Assembly: GCA_025458665.1 (NCBI GenBank)
Contig: JALOSG010000003.1
Span: forward strand, 1 to 47,708
Length of the DNA stretch: 47,708 nt
Origin: Serpentinimonas sp.
GTDB lineage: Bacteria; Pseudomonadota; Gammaproteobacteria; Burkholderiales; Burkholderiaceae_C
Direction: 5' to 3'
Shown here in pieces: positions 18,200-26,119 of this stretch; position 1 is the stretch's first letter, and the number at the start of each line of letters is the position of its first letter. The translations under genes were made by a program, and so were the position numbers. The notes below the pieces were generated by a model, which saw only the letters and a list, made by a program, of their open reading frames with translations, had not been told where the DNA came from and made no database searches.

Positions 18200-20152
18200 T
18201 CAGCGCCCGCGCAGGAATAGGCCGTCCAGCTCTTTCATGGACACCTGGCGCCAGGTGGGGCGGCCGTGGTTGCACTGGTCGCTGCGTTCGGTGGTTTCCA
18301 TCTGGCGCAGCAGCGCGTCCATTTCGGGCAGGGTGAGGCGGCGGTTGGCCCGCACGGCGCCGTGGCAGGCCATGGTGGCCAGCAGTTCGTTCTGCGCGCG
18401 GGCCACCAGCGTGGCGGCGTCGTGCTGCAGGAGTTCGGCTAGCACACTGCGGGCCAGTTCCACCACATCGCCCTGGGCCAGAACGGCGGGGACGGCACGC
18501 ACGGCCAGCGAGTGCGGGCCCAGCGGCGACACGTCCATACCCAGGAGCGCCAGGGTGTCGGCGTGCTCTTGCGCGGTGGCCACTTCCGCCGGGGTGGCAG
18601 CGAAGCTGGCAGGTACCAGCAGGGGCTGGCTGGGCAGGCGCGCTGTGGCGCCTTCTGGCGCTTGCTGCGCCAGAAACTGTTGCTTGAGCCGCTCGTACAC
18701 GATGCGTTCGTGCGCGGCGTGCATGTCCACCAGCACCAAGCCGTGGGCATTTTCCGCCAGGATGTAGACGCCGTGCAGCTGTGCCAGCGCGCGGCCCAGA
18801 GGCCAGGTTTCGTGGGTGGCTTCGGTGCTGCCCTCCGTGAAGTGGCCCTGCGGGTTCGGGTAGACAGCGCGGGTGCCCGGTTGGGAGGGCGGCCCACCCG
18901 CAGGCTGCCACAGCGCAGCCACATCGCTGGCGGTGAGGGGGGTACCGTACCCCTGCGGTTCAGGGGATGCGAAGCGGAACGGGCTCTGCCAGGGTGCGCT
19001 CTGGGCTTCTGTGGCGGAGGGCGCAGGGGCGTAGCCGGGAGGCCCCGAGGGGTTCGTTGTGGCGCTGGGGATGGCGCTGGGAGTGACTTCCTGCGCCACC
19101 CCCGCACGGGGTTGCGCCAATGCGTCGGCCAGAGCGTGCAGCACGGCCTGGTGCACCTCGCGCGCGTCGCGGAAGCGCACCTCGATCTTGGTGGGGTGGA
19201 CGTTCACGTCCACCCGCGCGGGGTCGATCTCGATGAACAGCGCAAACACGGGCTGGCGCTGGCCGTGCAGCACATCGGCGTAAGCGGTGCGCGCGGCGTG
19301 GGTGACCACTTTGTCTCGCACGTAGCGGCCGTTCACGTAAGCGAACTGGCGGTCGGCGCGGGCGCGGGCGGCATCGGGCAGGCCTATGCGGCCCCACACG
19401 CGCACGCCGCCGCGCTGCGCCTCCACGGGCAGGCTCTCGGCCAGAAAATCGGCGCCCAGTACGTCGCCCAGGCGCTGGGCCAGGGCGGCTTCGGCGCTGT
19501 CCTGCAGGCACTCGCGCCACTGTTCCACCAGTTTGCCATCGTGCCACACGGCAAAGCCCACATCGGGCCGGGCCAGGGCGTGGCGGCGCACGGCTTCCAC
19601 GCAATGGGCCAGCTCGGTGGAGTCGGCCTTGAGGAACTTGCGCCGCGCCGGGGTGGCGTAGAACAGTTCGCGCACCTCCACCGTGGTACCGGTGGTGCGG
19701 GCGGCGGGTTCCAGCTCGCCGGTGCGGGCGTGGAGCAGCCAGGCGTGGGTGTCTGGGGTCTGGCCTGCGGCCGGCGAAGTGGACGCAGACGGCCGCGAGA
19801 GCAGGCTCACCTCTGCGATGGAGCTGATGGCGGCCAGCGCCTCGCCCCTGAAGCCCATGCTGTCCACGGACTCCAGATCGGACAGGTTCCTGATCTTGCT
19901 GGTGGCGTGGCGCTTCAGGGCTATGGGTAGTTCCTCGCGCGGGATGCCGAAGCCGTCGTCCTCCACCGCAATCAGGCGCACGCCGCCGGCCTGCAAGCGC
20001 ACCGTGATGTGGCGGGCGCCGGCGTCCAGTGCGTTGTCCACCAGCTCGCGCACCACGGAAGCGGGGCGCTCCACCACCTCGCCAGCGGCGATCTGGCTGA
20101 TGAGTTCGTCGGGGAGTTCGCGGATGGGGCGGCGCGGTGCGGCTGGGTTCAC
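18200..20152 (-). CDS. mutL: DNA mismatch repair protein MutL
   Basis: A 650-residue mismatch-repair ATPase. The GHKL ATPase domain has LPDELISQIAAGEVVERP, ELVDNALDAGA, VEDDGFGI, ATSKI and MGFRGEALAAI. The linker (residues 350-440) is proline-rich and variable. The C-terminal domain carries the endonuclease-type motif DMHA-x2-E-x4-E (from D476), together with ACHGAVRA (596 region) and QCNHGRPTW (627 region), so it is of the nicking type found in bacteria without MutH. The start is a GTG; no in-frame ATG exists before the conserved N-terminus. It lies 136 bases from the divergent dioxygenase gene. Confidence 0.96.
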   Translation of the reverse strand: MNPAAPRRPIRELPDELISQIAAGEVVERPASVVRELVDNALDAGARHITVRLQAGGVRLIAVEDDGFGIPREELPIALKRHATSKIRNLSDLESVDSMGFRGEALAAISSIAEVSLLSRPSASTSPAAGQTPDTHAWLLHARTGELEPAARTTGTTVEVRELFYATPARRKFLKADSTELAHCVEAVRRHALARPDVGFAVWHDGKLVEQWRECLQDSAEAALAQRLGDVLGADFLAESLPVEAQRGGVRVWGRIGLPDAARARADRQFAYVNGRYVRDKVVTHAARTAYADVLHGQRQPVFALFIEIDPARVDVNVHPTKIEVRFRDAREVHQAVLHALADALAQPRAGVAQEVTPSAIPSATTNPSGPPGYAPAPSATEAQSAPWQSPFRFASPEPQGYGTPLTASDVAALWQPAGGPPSQPGTRAVYPNPQGHFTEGSTEATHETWPLGRALAQLHGVYILAENAHGLVLVDMHAAHERIVYERLKQQFLAQQAPEGATARLPSQPLLVPASFAATPAEVATAQEHADTLALLGMDVSPLGPHSLAVRAVPAVLAQGDVVELARSVLAELLQHDAATLVARAQNELLATMACHGAVRANRRLTLPEMDALLRQMETTERSDQCNHGRPTWRQVSMKELDGLFLRGR

Positions 20153-20178
20153 CGGCGCATTGTAGAAGCGGGGCGGGA

Positions 20179-20231
20179 CCAGGGTATTCCCTCGAATGGT
20201 CTGTACCCAGGGGATTTAATATGTGTACATA
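20179..20231 (+). promoter_or_regulatory. candidate control region of the dioxygenase genes
   Basis: This divergent spacer holds an imperfect inverted repeat, CCAGGGTA (20179-20186) and TACCCAGG (20204-20211, 7 of 8 matching), and a second inverted repeat TATGT-GT-ACATA (20220-20231) overlapping an AT-rich TAATAT (20217-20222) that could be a -10 element. A regulator is likely, but no regulator gene is adjacent. Assignment to a family is not possible. Confidence 0.35.
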
Positions 20232-20288
20232 CGATTTGCCCACAGCCGCCAGCGAAGCCCACCCCCAACCGACCGCACCGGAAACGCC

Positions 20289-21674
20289 ATGAACGCTCCA
20301 CTGTCTGCCGACTTTCTGCAACGCTGGCCCGAGGTGGCAGGCTCCAGCCGGGTGCCTTTCTGGGCCTACACCGACCCCGCCGTCTACCAGCGGGAACTGG
20401 ATCGGATTTTTTATGGCGCCCACTGGAGTTACGTCGGGCTCGAGGCAGAGATCCCGAAGCCGGGTGATTTCAAGCTCAGCTGGGTGGGGGAGCGGCAGGT
20501 GATTGTGGTGCGCGACCGCGTGCTTCCCAAAGACCGGGGGACAGACCACGGTATCCGCGTAGTGGAAAACCGCTGCGCCCACCGGGGCGTGCGCTTCTGC
20601 CAGGAGCCCCACGGCAATGCGCGCAACTTCGTCTGCCCCTACCACCAGTGGACCTACAAGCTCAACGGCGATTTGGCGGGCTTGCCCTTCAAGGACGGCG
20701 TGCGCGTGGTGACCGAGGCGGGTGACTGCACCCAGGGCGGCATGCCGCCCGATTTCGACCTGAAGGCCCACGGCCTGCAGAGGCTGCGCGTGGAGGTGCT
20801 GGGCGGGCTGGTGTTTGCCACTTTCAGCGCCGAAGCACCACCCCTGAAGGACTACCTGGGCCCGCAGATCATGCCCTGGCTGGACCGCATTTTTCAGGGG
20901 CCGGAGGGCCCGCGCCCGCTCACCTTGCTGGGCTACAACCGCCAGCGCATTCCGGGCAACTGGAAGCTGATGATGGAGAACATCAAGGACCCCTACCACC
21001 CCGGCTTGCTGCACACCTGGTTCGTGACCTTTGGCCTGTGGCGCGCCGACCAGAAAAGCCGCATGGTGATGGACGAGCACGGCCGCCATGCGGTCATGAT
21101 TTCGCGCCGCAACGACAGCGCGGTGGTACCCAGCGCCGTGACCGAAGGCGTGACCAGCTTCAAGGCCAACATGACGCTGAACGACGCGCGCCTCCTGGAT
21201 GTGGTGCCCGAGCCCTGGTGGACCATCCCCGACCCATCCGCTGCCGAGTCCAGTCCGGGGGCCACCATCACCCCCACCGTGACCATGATCACGCTGTTCC
21301 CCAGCCTCATCATCCAGCAGCAGGTGAACTCGCTCAGCACGCGCCACATCGTGCCGCGCGGCGAGGGCAGCTTCGACTTTGTCTGGACGCACTTTGGCTT
21401 CGCCGACGACACGCCCGAGATGACGCGGCGCCGTCTGCGCCAGGCCAATCTGTTCGGGCCCGCAGGCTTTGTAAGCGCCGACGACGGCGAGGTGATCGAG
21501 TTCAGCCAGGACGGCTTTGCGCAGTGGAACAGCGACGGGCAGGGCCGTGGCCAGACGCTGTGCGAACTGGGCGGTGTGGCCGATGGCATAGGCGAACCCC
21601 CGACCGAACACATGGTGACGGAGACGCTGATCCGCGCCATGTACGGCTACTGGAAGAAGGCCATGCAGCCATGA
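20289..21674 (+). CDS. aromatic-ring-hydroxylating dioxygenase large subunit, NagG-like
   Basis: A 461-residue Rieske non-haem iron oxygenase alpha subunit. The Rieske [2Fe-2S] ligands are C96-x-H98 and C116-x2-H119 (CAHRG and CPYHQW). The catalytic iron site is in ENIKDPYHPGLLHTWF, with D234 bridging, H237 and H242 as ligands. The sequence strongly recalls the salicylate 5-hydroxylase large subunit (NagG type), in phrases such as VPFWAYTD, LEAEIPKPGDFK and GLWRADQKSRMVMD, but the substrate is not certain. I start at the ATG at 20289. The small subunit overlaps it by ATGA. No ferredoxin or reductase gene is nearby, although both would be needed for activity. Confidence 0.9.
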   Translation: MNAPLSADFLQRWPEVAGSSRVPFWAYTDPAVYQRELDRIFYGAHWSYVGLEAEIPKPGDFKLSWVGERQVIVVRDRVLPKDRGTDHGIRVVENRCAHRGVRFCQEPHGNARNFVCPYHQWTYKLNGDLAGLPFKDGVRVVTEAGDCTQGGMPPDFDLKAHGLQRLRVEVLGGLVFATFSAEAPPLKDYLGPQIMPWLDRIFQGPEGPRPLTLLGYNRQRIPGNWKLMMENIKDPYHPGLLHTWFVTFGLWRADQKSRMVMDEHGRHAVMISRRNDSAVVPSAVTEGVTSFKANMTLNDARLLDVVPEPWWTIPDPSAAESSPGATITPTVTMITLFPSLIIQQQVNSLSTRHIVPRGEGSFDFVWTHFGFADDTPEMTRRRLRQANLFGPAGFVSADDGEVIEFSQDGFAQWNSDGQGRGQTLCELGGVADGIGEPPTEHMVTETLIRAMYGYWKKAMQP

Positions 21675-22192
21675 ACGGCACCTCGACCGCGATCACAAGC
21701 GCCACGCTGGAAGCGGTGCTGCTGCACCACGAGATCAACCAGATCAACGCCGCCTACGCGGCCGCGCTGGACGAGCGCCGGTTTGCCGATTGGCCCGACT
21801 TTTTCCTGCCCGAGGGCCGCTACCGCGTGCAGGCGCGCGAGAACCACGACCGTGGCCTGCCACTGTGTCTCATGGACCTGGAGAGCCAGGGCATGATGAA
21901 GGACCGCGTGCACGGCATCACCCAGACGATTTACCACGGGCCTTACTACACCCGCCATGTGGTGGGCGCGGCGCTATGGTTGCCTGCCCCCGAAGGAGAG
22001 CCCAGCGCCGCGCTGCGCAGCCAGACCCATTACGCGGTGTTCCGCACCAAGCCAGGCGGCGTGAGCGAGGTATTCAGCGTGGGCCGCTACCTGGACGAAT
22101 GGGTGCGCACTGAAGCGGGCCTGAAACTGCAATCCCGCCACTGCGTGTACGACAGCGAGATGATCCTGAACTCGCTGATTTACCCGATCTGA
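21671..22192 (+). CDS. aromatic-ring-hydroxylating dioxygenase small subunit, NagH-like
   Basis: A 173-residue beta subunit with the cystatin-like fold of this group. Recognisable parts are the N-terminal helix HHEINQINAAYAAALDERRFADWPDFFLPEGRYRV and the later HGITQTIYHGPYYTRHVVG. Small subunits have a structural role in the alpha-beta hexamer. The ATG overlaps the large-subunit stop (ATGA), so the two are made in equal amounts. The large-then-small order matches nagG-nagH. It converges on amiC with a 16-base gap and no visible terminator. Confidence 0.87.
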   Translation: MNGTSTAITSATLEAVLLHHEINQINAAYAAALDERRFADWPDFFLPEGRYRVQARENHDRGLPLCLMDLESQGMMKDRVHGITQTIYHGPYYTRHVVGAALWLPAPEGEPSAALRSQTHYAVFRTKPGGVSEVFSVGRYLDEWVRTEAGLKLQSRHCVYDSEMILNSLIYPI

Positions 22193-22208
22193 AACGGCGC
22201 TGCGGGTC

Positions 22209-23699
22209 CTAAATCTGGCGGCTTCTCGCCAGCGGAGGGTTGGCCGCGAAGTAGCGCTCTATGCCGCGCATCATGGCGTCGGCCAGCTGGTTCTGGTAGC
22301 GCGCCATCACCAGGCGTTTCTCTTCATCGGGGTTGCTGATGAAGGCGGTTTCCACCAGAACGCTGGGTATGTCGGGGGCGCGCAGCACGGCAAACCCGGC
22401 CTGTTCCACACGGGGCTTGTGCAGCTTGCCCACCCGGCCAATCTCGGTCAGTACGGCCGAGCCGAGCTTCAGGCTGTCGTTGATCTGCGCGGTGGTGCTC
22501 ATGTCCAGCATCGCGCGGCGCAGCGCGTCGTCACTCACCTGCACGCTCACGCCGCCCACGAAGTCGGACTCATTCTCCTTGTTCGCCATCCAGCGTGCCG
22601 CCGCACTGGTGGCACCGCGCTCGCTCAGGGCGAAGACGCTGGCACCCTGCGGACGTGGCGTGAAAAAAGCATCGGCATGGATGCTGATGAACAGGTCGGC
22701 CTGCACACGGCGCGCCTTGTCCACCCGCACATGCAGGGGCACGAAGAAGTCGGCATCGCGGGTCATGAAGGCCCGCATGGGGTTGCCATTCACCCGCGCG
22801 CGGTTGACGCGGTCGCGCAGGCGGTAGGCAATCTGCAGCACCACGTCTTTTTCGCGGGTACCGCCAGGGCCAATGGCCCCGGGGTCTTCGCCGCCATGGC
22901 CCGGGTCAATAGCCACCACGATGAGGCGGTCGGTCTTGCCCACCCGGGGCGCTGCGCCCGGGGCGCGCTTGGCGGCAATGGATGAGCTGGCGGGCCCCTG
23001 GGTGGCTTGCGGGGTGGCTTGCGGGGTGGCCTGGGCCGTGACGGAGGCTGTGGTGGCCGGTGCGCTAGGTGCTGCCTGGGCCGCCTGGGCCGCCTGGGCC
23101 GCCTGGGCCGAGGGTACTGCTGCTGGTGCAACCTCCCCACCCAGCTTCTCCGCAATGAGGTTTCCGAGCGGGTCGTTCGCCGGCGCGGCAGAGTCTGCGG
23201 GCGCCGCGCTCCCAGCCTGTATGCCTTCGGTAGCTTCCAGTTTCTGCCGTATCAGGTCGGCCAGAGGGTCGGGGGCCTCAGCGGGGTAGAGGTCCAGCAC
23301 CAGCCGGTGCTGGTAGGCAGCCACTGGCTCCAGGTTGAACACCTGCGGCGTGATGGGCTGTTTCAGGTCCAGCACCAGCCGCACCACGTTCGGCGCGTTC
23401 TGTGCCACGCGTATCCCCGACACATTGGGGTCGTCACTGCGCACCTGGCTCACCAGTTCTCGCAGGCCGGGAATCAGGTCCAGGCCTTCAATGTCCACCG
23501 CCAGGCGGGGCGGGTCGGTCACAAAGAACTGGCGCGCGGTGAGCTTGCCATCGGACTCGATGGTGACACGGGTGTAATCGCGCGCTGGCCAAATGCGCAC
23601 CGCCAGAATGCTGGCGCCCCAGGCAATCTGCTGCGGACCCAGCCAGAGCAGAAGCACGCCCGCCGATGCGCCAGCGCCAAGCAGGTCACGGCGCAGCAA
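22209..23699 (-). CDS. amiC: N-acetylmuramoyl-L-alanine amidase (AmiC type)
   Basis: A 496-residue periplasmic amidase that removes peptide stems from murein during cell separation. It has a twin-arginine signal (LRRDLLGAGASAG), an AMIN domain at about residues 30-140, a low-complexity Ala/Pro/Gln linker (about 165-255) and a zinc Amidase_3 domain with VAIDPGHGGEDPGAIG, SIHADAF and the catalytic glutamate in VLVETAFISN. The start is TTG: an in-frame TGA lies just upstream and a perfect AAGGAGG site sits 6 bases before it. The start lies inside the 3' end of tsaE (14-base overlap). E. coli has tsaE-amiB-mutL; here the dioxygenase genes separate amiC from mutL. Confidence 0.93.
   Translation of the reverse strand: MLRRDLLGAGASAGVLLLWLGPQQIAWGASILAVRIWPARDYTRVTIESDGKLTARQFFVTDPPRLAVDIEGLDLIPGLRELVSQVRSDDPNVSGIRVAQNAPNVVRLVLDLKQPITPQVFNLEPVAAYQHRLVLDLYPAEAPDPLADLIRQKLEATEGIQAGSAAPADSAAPANDPLGNLIAEKLGGEVAPAAVPSAQAAQAAQAAQAAPSAPATTASVTAQATPQATPQATQGPASSSIAAKRAPGAAPRVGKTDRLIVVAIDPGHGGEDPGAIGPGGTREKDVVLQIAYRLRDRVNRARVNGNPMRAFMTRDADFFVPLHVRVDKARRVQADLFISIHADAFFTPRPQGASVFALSERGATSAAARWMANKENESDFVGGVSVQVSDDALRRAMLDMSTTAQINDSLKLGSAVLTEIGRVGKLHKPRVEQAGFAVLRAPDIPSVLVETAFISNPDEEKRLVMARYQNQLADAMMRGIERYFAANPPLARSRQI
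23000..23031. repeat. amiC: 12-bp tandem repeat in the amiC linker
   Basis: GGGTGGCTTGCG occurs twice in tandem and a third, diverged copy follows. On the coding strand it gives repeated Gln-Ala-Thr-Pro. It lies in the flexible linker between the AMIN and catalytic domains. Confidence 0.8.
23074..23109. repeat. amiC: 9-bp tandem repeat, four perfect copies, in the amiC linker
   Basis: GCCTGGGCC is repeated four times without a mismatch, encoding Ala-Gln-Ala units. Since the unit is a multiple of three, copy-number change would lengthen or shorten the linker without breaking the frame. Confidence 0.9.
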
Positions 23700-24207
23700 G
23701 CGGCGCCTCCTTCAACCGCTGCAGCAGCGCTGCGCCGGCTTTGGTGTGGGACTGAAATGTCATGCGGCGGTGGTCGTCGGGCAGGGCCTGCAGATGCAGG
23801 CTCAGATCGGGGGTGGGCAGGGTTCCCTGGGCCTTCTCCGGCCATTCCACCAGCTTGAGGCCCGGGGCTGCAAAAAGTTCGCGGAAGCCCGCGTCTATCC
23901 ATTCGCGCGGATCGGTGAAGCGGTAGAAGTCGAAGTGCGATACCGCCAGCCCCTGCGGCCAGTGCGGCGCGGCCGGTGCCTCGTAGGATTCGAGCACGGC
24001 GTACGTCGGGCTCTTGATTCGCCCTGCCACTCCCAGGGCGCGCAGCAGGTAGCGCACCCAGGTGGTCTTGCCCGCGCCCAGGTCGCCATGCAGGGTGATG
24101 CTGGCGTACTGCAACCCAGCGCATTGCGCCAGCCGCTGCGCCGTGCGCGCTGTGGTGGCCTCGTCGGCGCTTTCTACAATGTAGGCCAGATGTTCAGTGC
24201 TGCTCAC
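23686..24207 (-). CDS. tsaE: tRNA threonylcarbamoyladenosine biosynthesis ATPase TsaE
   Basis: A 173-residue ATPase of the TsaBDE complex that makes t6A37 in tRNAs reading ANN codons. The Walker A motif is GDLGAGKTT (residues 41-49), followed by IKSPTYAVLESY and the HFDFYRFTDPREW segment. The only plausible start is a GTG at 24207, which lies 18 bases inside the divergent queG gene, so the two 5' ends overlap. A shorter start is possible but would trim the N-terminal strand. amiC follows with a 14-base overlap. Confidence 0.93.
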   Translation of the reverse strand: MSSTEHLAYIVESADEATTARTAQRLAQCAGLQYASITLHGDLGAGKTTWVRYLLRALGVAGRIKSPTYAVLESYEAPAAPHWPQGLAVSHFDFYRFTDPREWIDAGFRELFAAPGLKLVEWPEKAQGTLPTPDLSLHLQALPDDHRRMTFQSHTKAGAALLQRLKEAPLAAP

Positions 24208-25293
24208 TTCGTGTCACAGGTTCAGGCGTGGGGCCGTGAGCTGGGATTTTCCCAGATCGGTGTGGCCGGGGTGGACCTCAGTTCGGCCGAACCCGGCCTG
24301 CTGGCATGGCTGGCGGCCGGCTTTCATGGCGACATGGACTACATGCAGCGCCACGGCCTGCGCCGCGCGCGGCCGGCCGAACTGGTGCCGGGCACGTTGA
24401 GTGTAGTCACTGCGCGCATGGACTACCTGCCACGCCACAGCCCGCCCGATTGGCAGGCGGTGGAATGGGCGCGGCTGGAGCGGCCGCAGGAAGGCACGGT
24501 GTCTTTGTACGCGCGGGGCAGGGACTACCACAAGGTGCTGCGCCAGCGCCTGCAGACTCTGAGCGAGCGCATGCAAGATGCCTTGGCGGCTGCCGGTGAA
24601 GCTGGCCTTGCGGCCCGCGTGTTCACCGATTCGGCCCCCGTGCTGGAGGCGGAGCTGGCCACCCGCAGCGGTCTGGGCTGGCGCGGCAAGCACACCCTGG
24701 TGCTGCACCGCGAAGCGGGCTCGATGTTTTTTCTGGGCGAGGTCTATGTGAACCTGGCCCTGCCGCCCACGCCACCAGAAACTGCGCACTGCGGCCAGTG
24801 CACTGCCTGCCTGGACCTGTGCCCCACGGGCGCCATCGTCGCGCCTTACCGGGTGGATGCACGGCGTTGCATTTCTTACCTCACCATCGAGCACGCCGGC
24901 CCCATTCCCCTGGAACTGCGCCCGCTCATGGGCAACCGCATTTATGGCTGTGACGATTGCCAGCTGGCCTGTCCCTGGAACAAGTTCGCGCAGACCAGCC
25001 CGCTGCCCGACTTCGATGCCCGCGCGCCGCTCACCGGCCAGACCCTGGCCACGCTGCTGGGCTGGACCGAGGCCGATTTCCTGCGCCACACGGAAGGCTC
25101 GGCCATTCGGCGCATTGGCCACGAGCGCTGGCTGCGCAACCTGGCGGTGGCGGCGGGCAATGCCTTGCGCCCCCAGCGGCAACCAGTTGTTTCCGAGACC
25201 CAGGCCGCTGCACTGCGCAACGCCTTGCACCAGCACGCCGGGCACCCCAGCGCGCTGGTCCGGGAGCATGTGGCGTGGGCCCTGGCGCAGTAA
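24190..25293 (+). CDS. queG: epoxyqueuosine reductase
   Basis: A 367-residue cobalamin and iron-sulphur enzyme for the last step of queuosine synthesis in tRNA. It has the catalytic aspartate D147 in FTDSAPVLE, SGLGWRGKHTLVLH, a ferredoxin-like cluster CGQCTACLDLC plus P (C201, C204, C207, C211) and a second set C254, C257, C261 in CDDCQLACPWN with C227 nearby. A TACAAT hexamer lies 10 bases before the ATG, so the message may be almost leaderless; the -35 region is weak. The start overlaps tsaE on the other strand. In E. coli queG is also divergent from the nnr-tsaE operon. Confidence 0.94.
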   Translation: MFSAAHFVSQVQAWGRELGFSQIGVAGVDLSSAEPGLLAWLAAGFHGDMDYMQRHGLRRARPAELVPGTLSVVTARMDYLPRHSPPDWQAVEWARLERPQEGTVSLYARGRDYHKVLRQRLQTLSERMQDALAAAGEAGLAARVFTDSAPVLEAELATRSGLGWRGKHTLVLHREAGSMFFLGEVYVNLALPPTPPETAHCGQCTACLDLCPTGAIVAPYRVDARRCISYLTIEHAGPIPLELRPLMGNRIYGCDDCQLACPWNKFAQTSPLPDFDARAPLTGQTLATLLGWTEADFLRHTEGSAIRRIGHERWLRNLAVAAGNALRPQRQPVVSETQAAALRNALHQHAGHPSALVREHVAWALAQ

Positions 25294-25302
25294 CATGAGG
25301 GC

Positions 25303-26106
25303 ATGGCAAGCACTCCGCACGCAGGCTCGCAACTGACCGATCTGGTCCGCTCGGCCGCGCGCTGGGCGAGCAACTGGTGGCGCATCGTGCACCTGGGCGC
25401 GCTCATTCTGGTGTTGGCGGTGTCTCCCGGCAGCTACGGCCGGGATTTCTGGCCCCTGCTGGCCCGGCAGATTTACCTGGCCACCGCGCCGGTGCTGCTG
25501 TGGTTCACCATCCTGTCGTCCCTGCTCGGGCTGGTGCTCATCCGTATTGTGGTGGTCACGGCGCTGGGCTACGGGCTGTCGCAGTACGCGGTGGACATGG
25601 TGGTGCGGGTGCTGGTTCTCGAGATCATTCCGCTGGGCGCGGCGCTGTTCGTGGCCATGCGCTGCACCATTCCCCAGGGGGGCGAGGTGCTGGCGTTGCG
25701 CGAGCAGGGTGAATTGCAGCGGCTGCGCGATGCCGGGCAGGATCCCGTGCGCTGGGTGGTGCTGCCGCGCGCGCTGGCGGGCATGTTCTCGGTGGTGACG
25801 CTGGCAGCGGTGAGTTGCGTGGTGGCTCTGGTGCTGGCTTACCTGACCATTTATGGCTTCAACCCCTGGGCGCTGGAGACCTACACCCGCATGGTGGGTC
25901 AGGTGTTCAGCCCGGTGGTCACCCTCATCTTCGTGTTCAAGACGGTGTTCTTTGCGCTCGCCGTCTCGCTCATCCCCATGGCGTCGAGCCTGTTCGATCC
26001 ACCTCAGGCGGACCAGCGCGCCCGCTCCGAATTGCAGACGCTGGTGCGCATGTCGCTGGTGCTGCTGTTCATCGAGGCCATTTCCCTCATGGGCAACTAC
26101 TACTGA
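25303..26106 (+). CDS. MlaE family ABC transporter permease
   Basis: A 267-residue inner-membrane permease of the MlaE/YrbE family, which moves phospholipid between membranes with an MCE protein. Hydrophobic helices lie around residues 30-50, 60-80, 90-120, 155-190, 205-235 and 245-265. Conserved parts include EIIPLGAALFVAMRC (usually EIxP...GLLxAGR-like) and the C-terminal LLFIEAISLMGNYY. It lies 9 bases after queG and 13 bases before the MCE gene. The usual neighbouring ATPase gene (MlaF type) is absent. Confidence 0.88.
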   Translation: MASTPHAGSQLTDLVRSAARWASNWWRIVHLGALILVLAVSPGSYGRDFWPLLARQIYLATAPVLLWFTILSSLLGLVLIRIVVVTALGYGLSQYAVDMVVRVLVLEIIPLGAALFVAMRCTIPQGGEVLALREQGELQRLRDAGQDPVRWVVLPRALAGMFSVVTLAAVSCVVALVLAYLTIYGFNPWALETYTRMVGQVFSPVVTLIFVFKTVFFALAVSLIPMASSLFDPPQADQRARSELQTLVRMSLVLLFIEAISLMGNYY

Positions 26107-26119
26107 GACGCCTGCCTGC

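Noticed and set aside
18960..21611. An 883-codon minus-strand open frame across mutL and the dioxygenase
   Set aside because: It crosses the divergent spacer and two well-identified genes, has a low-complexity translation and no motif.
23000..23109. CRISPR-like array
   Set aside because: The repeats are 9-12 bases, have no spacers and lie in frame inside the amidase linker.
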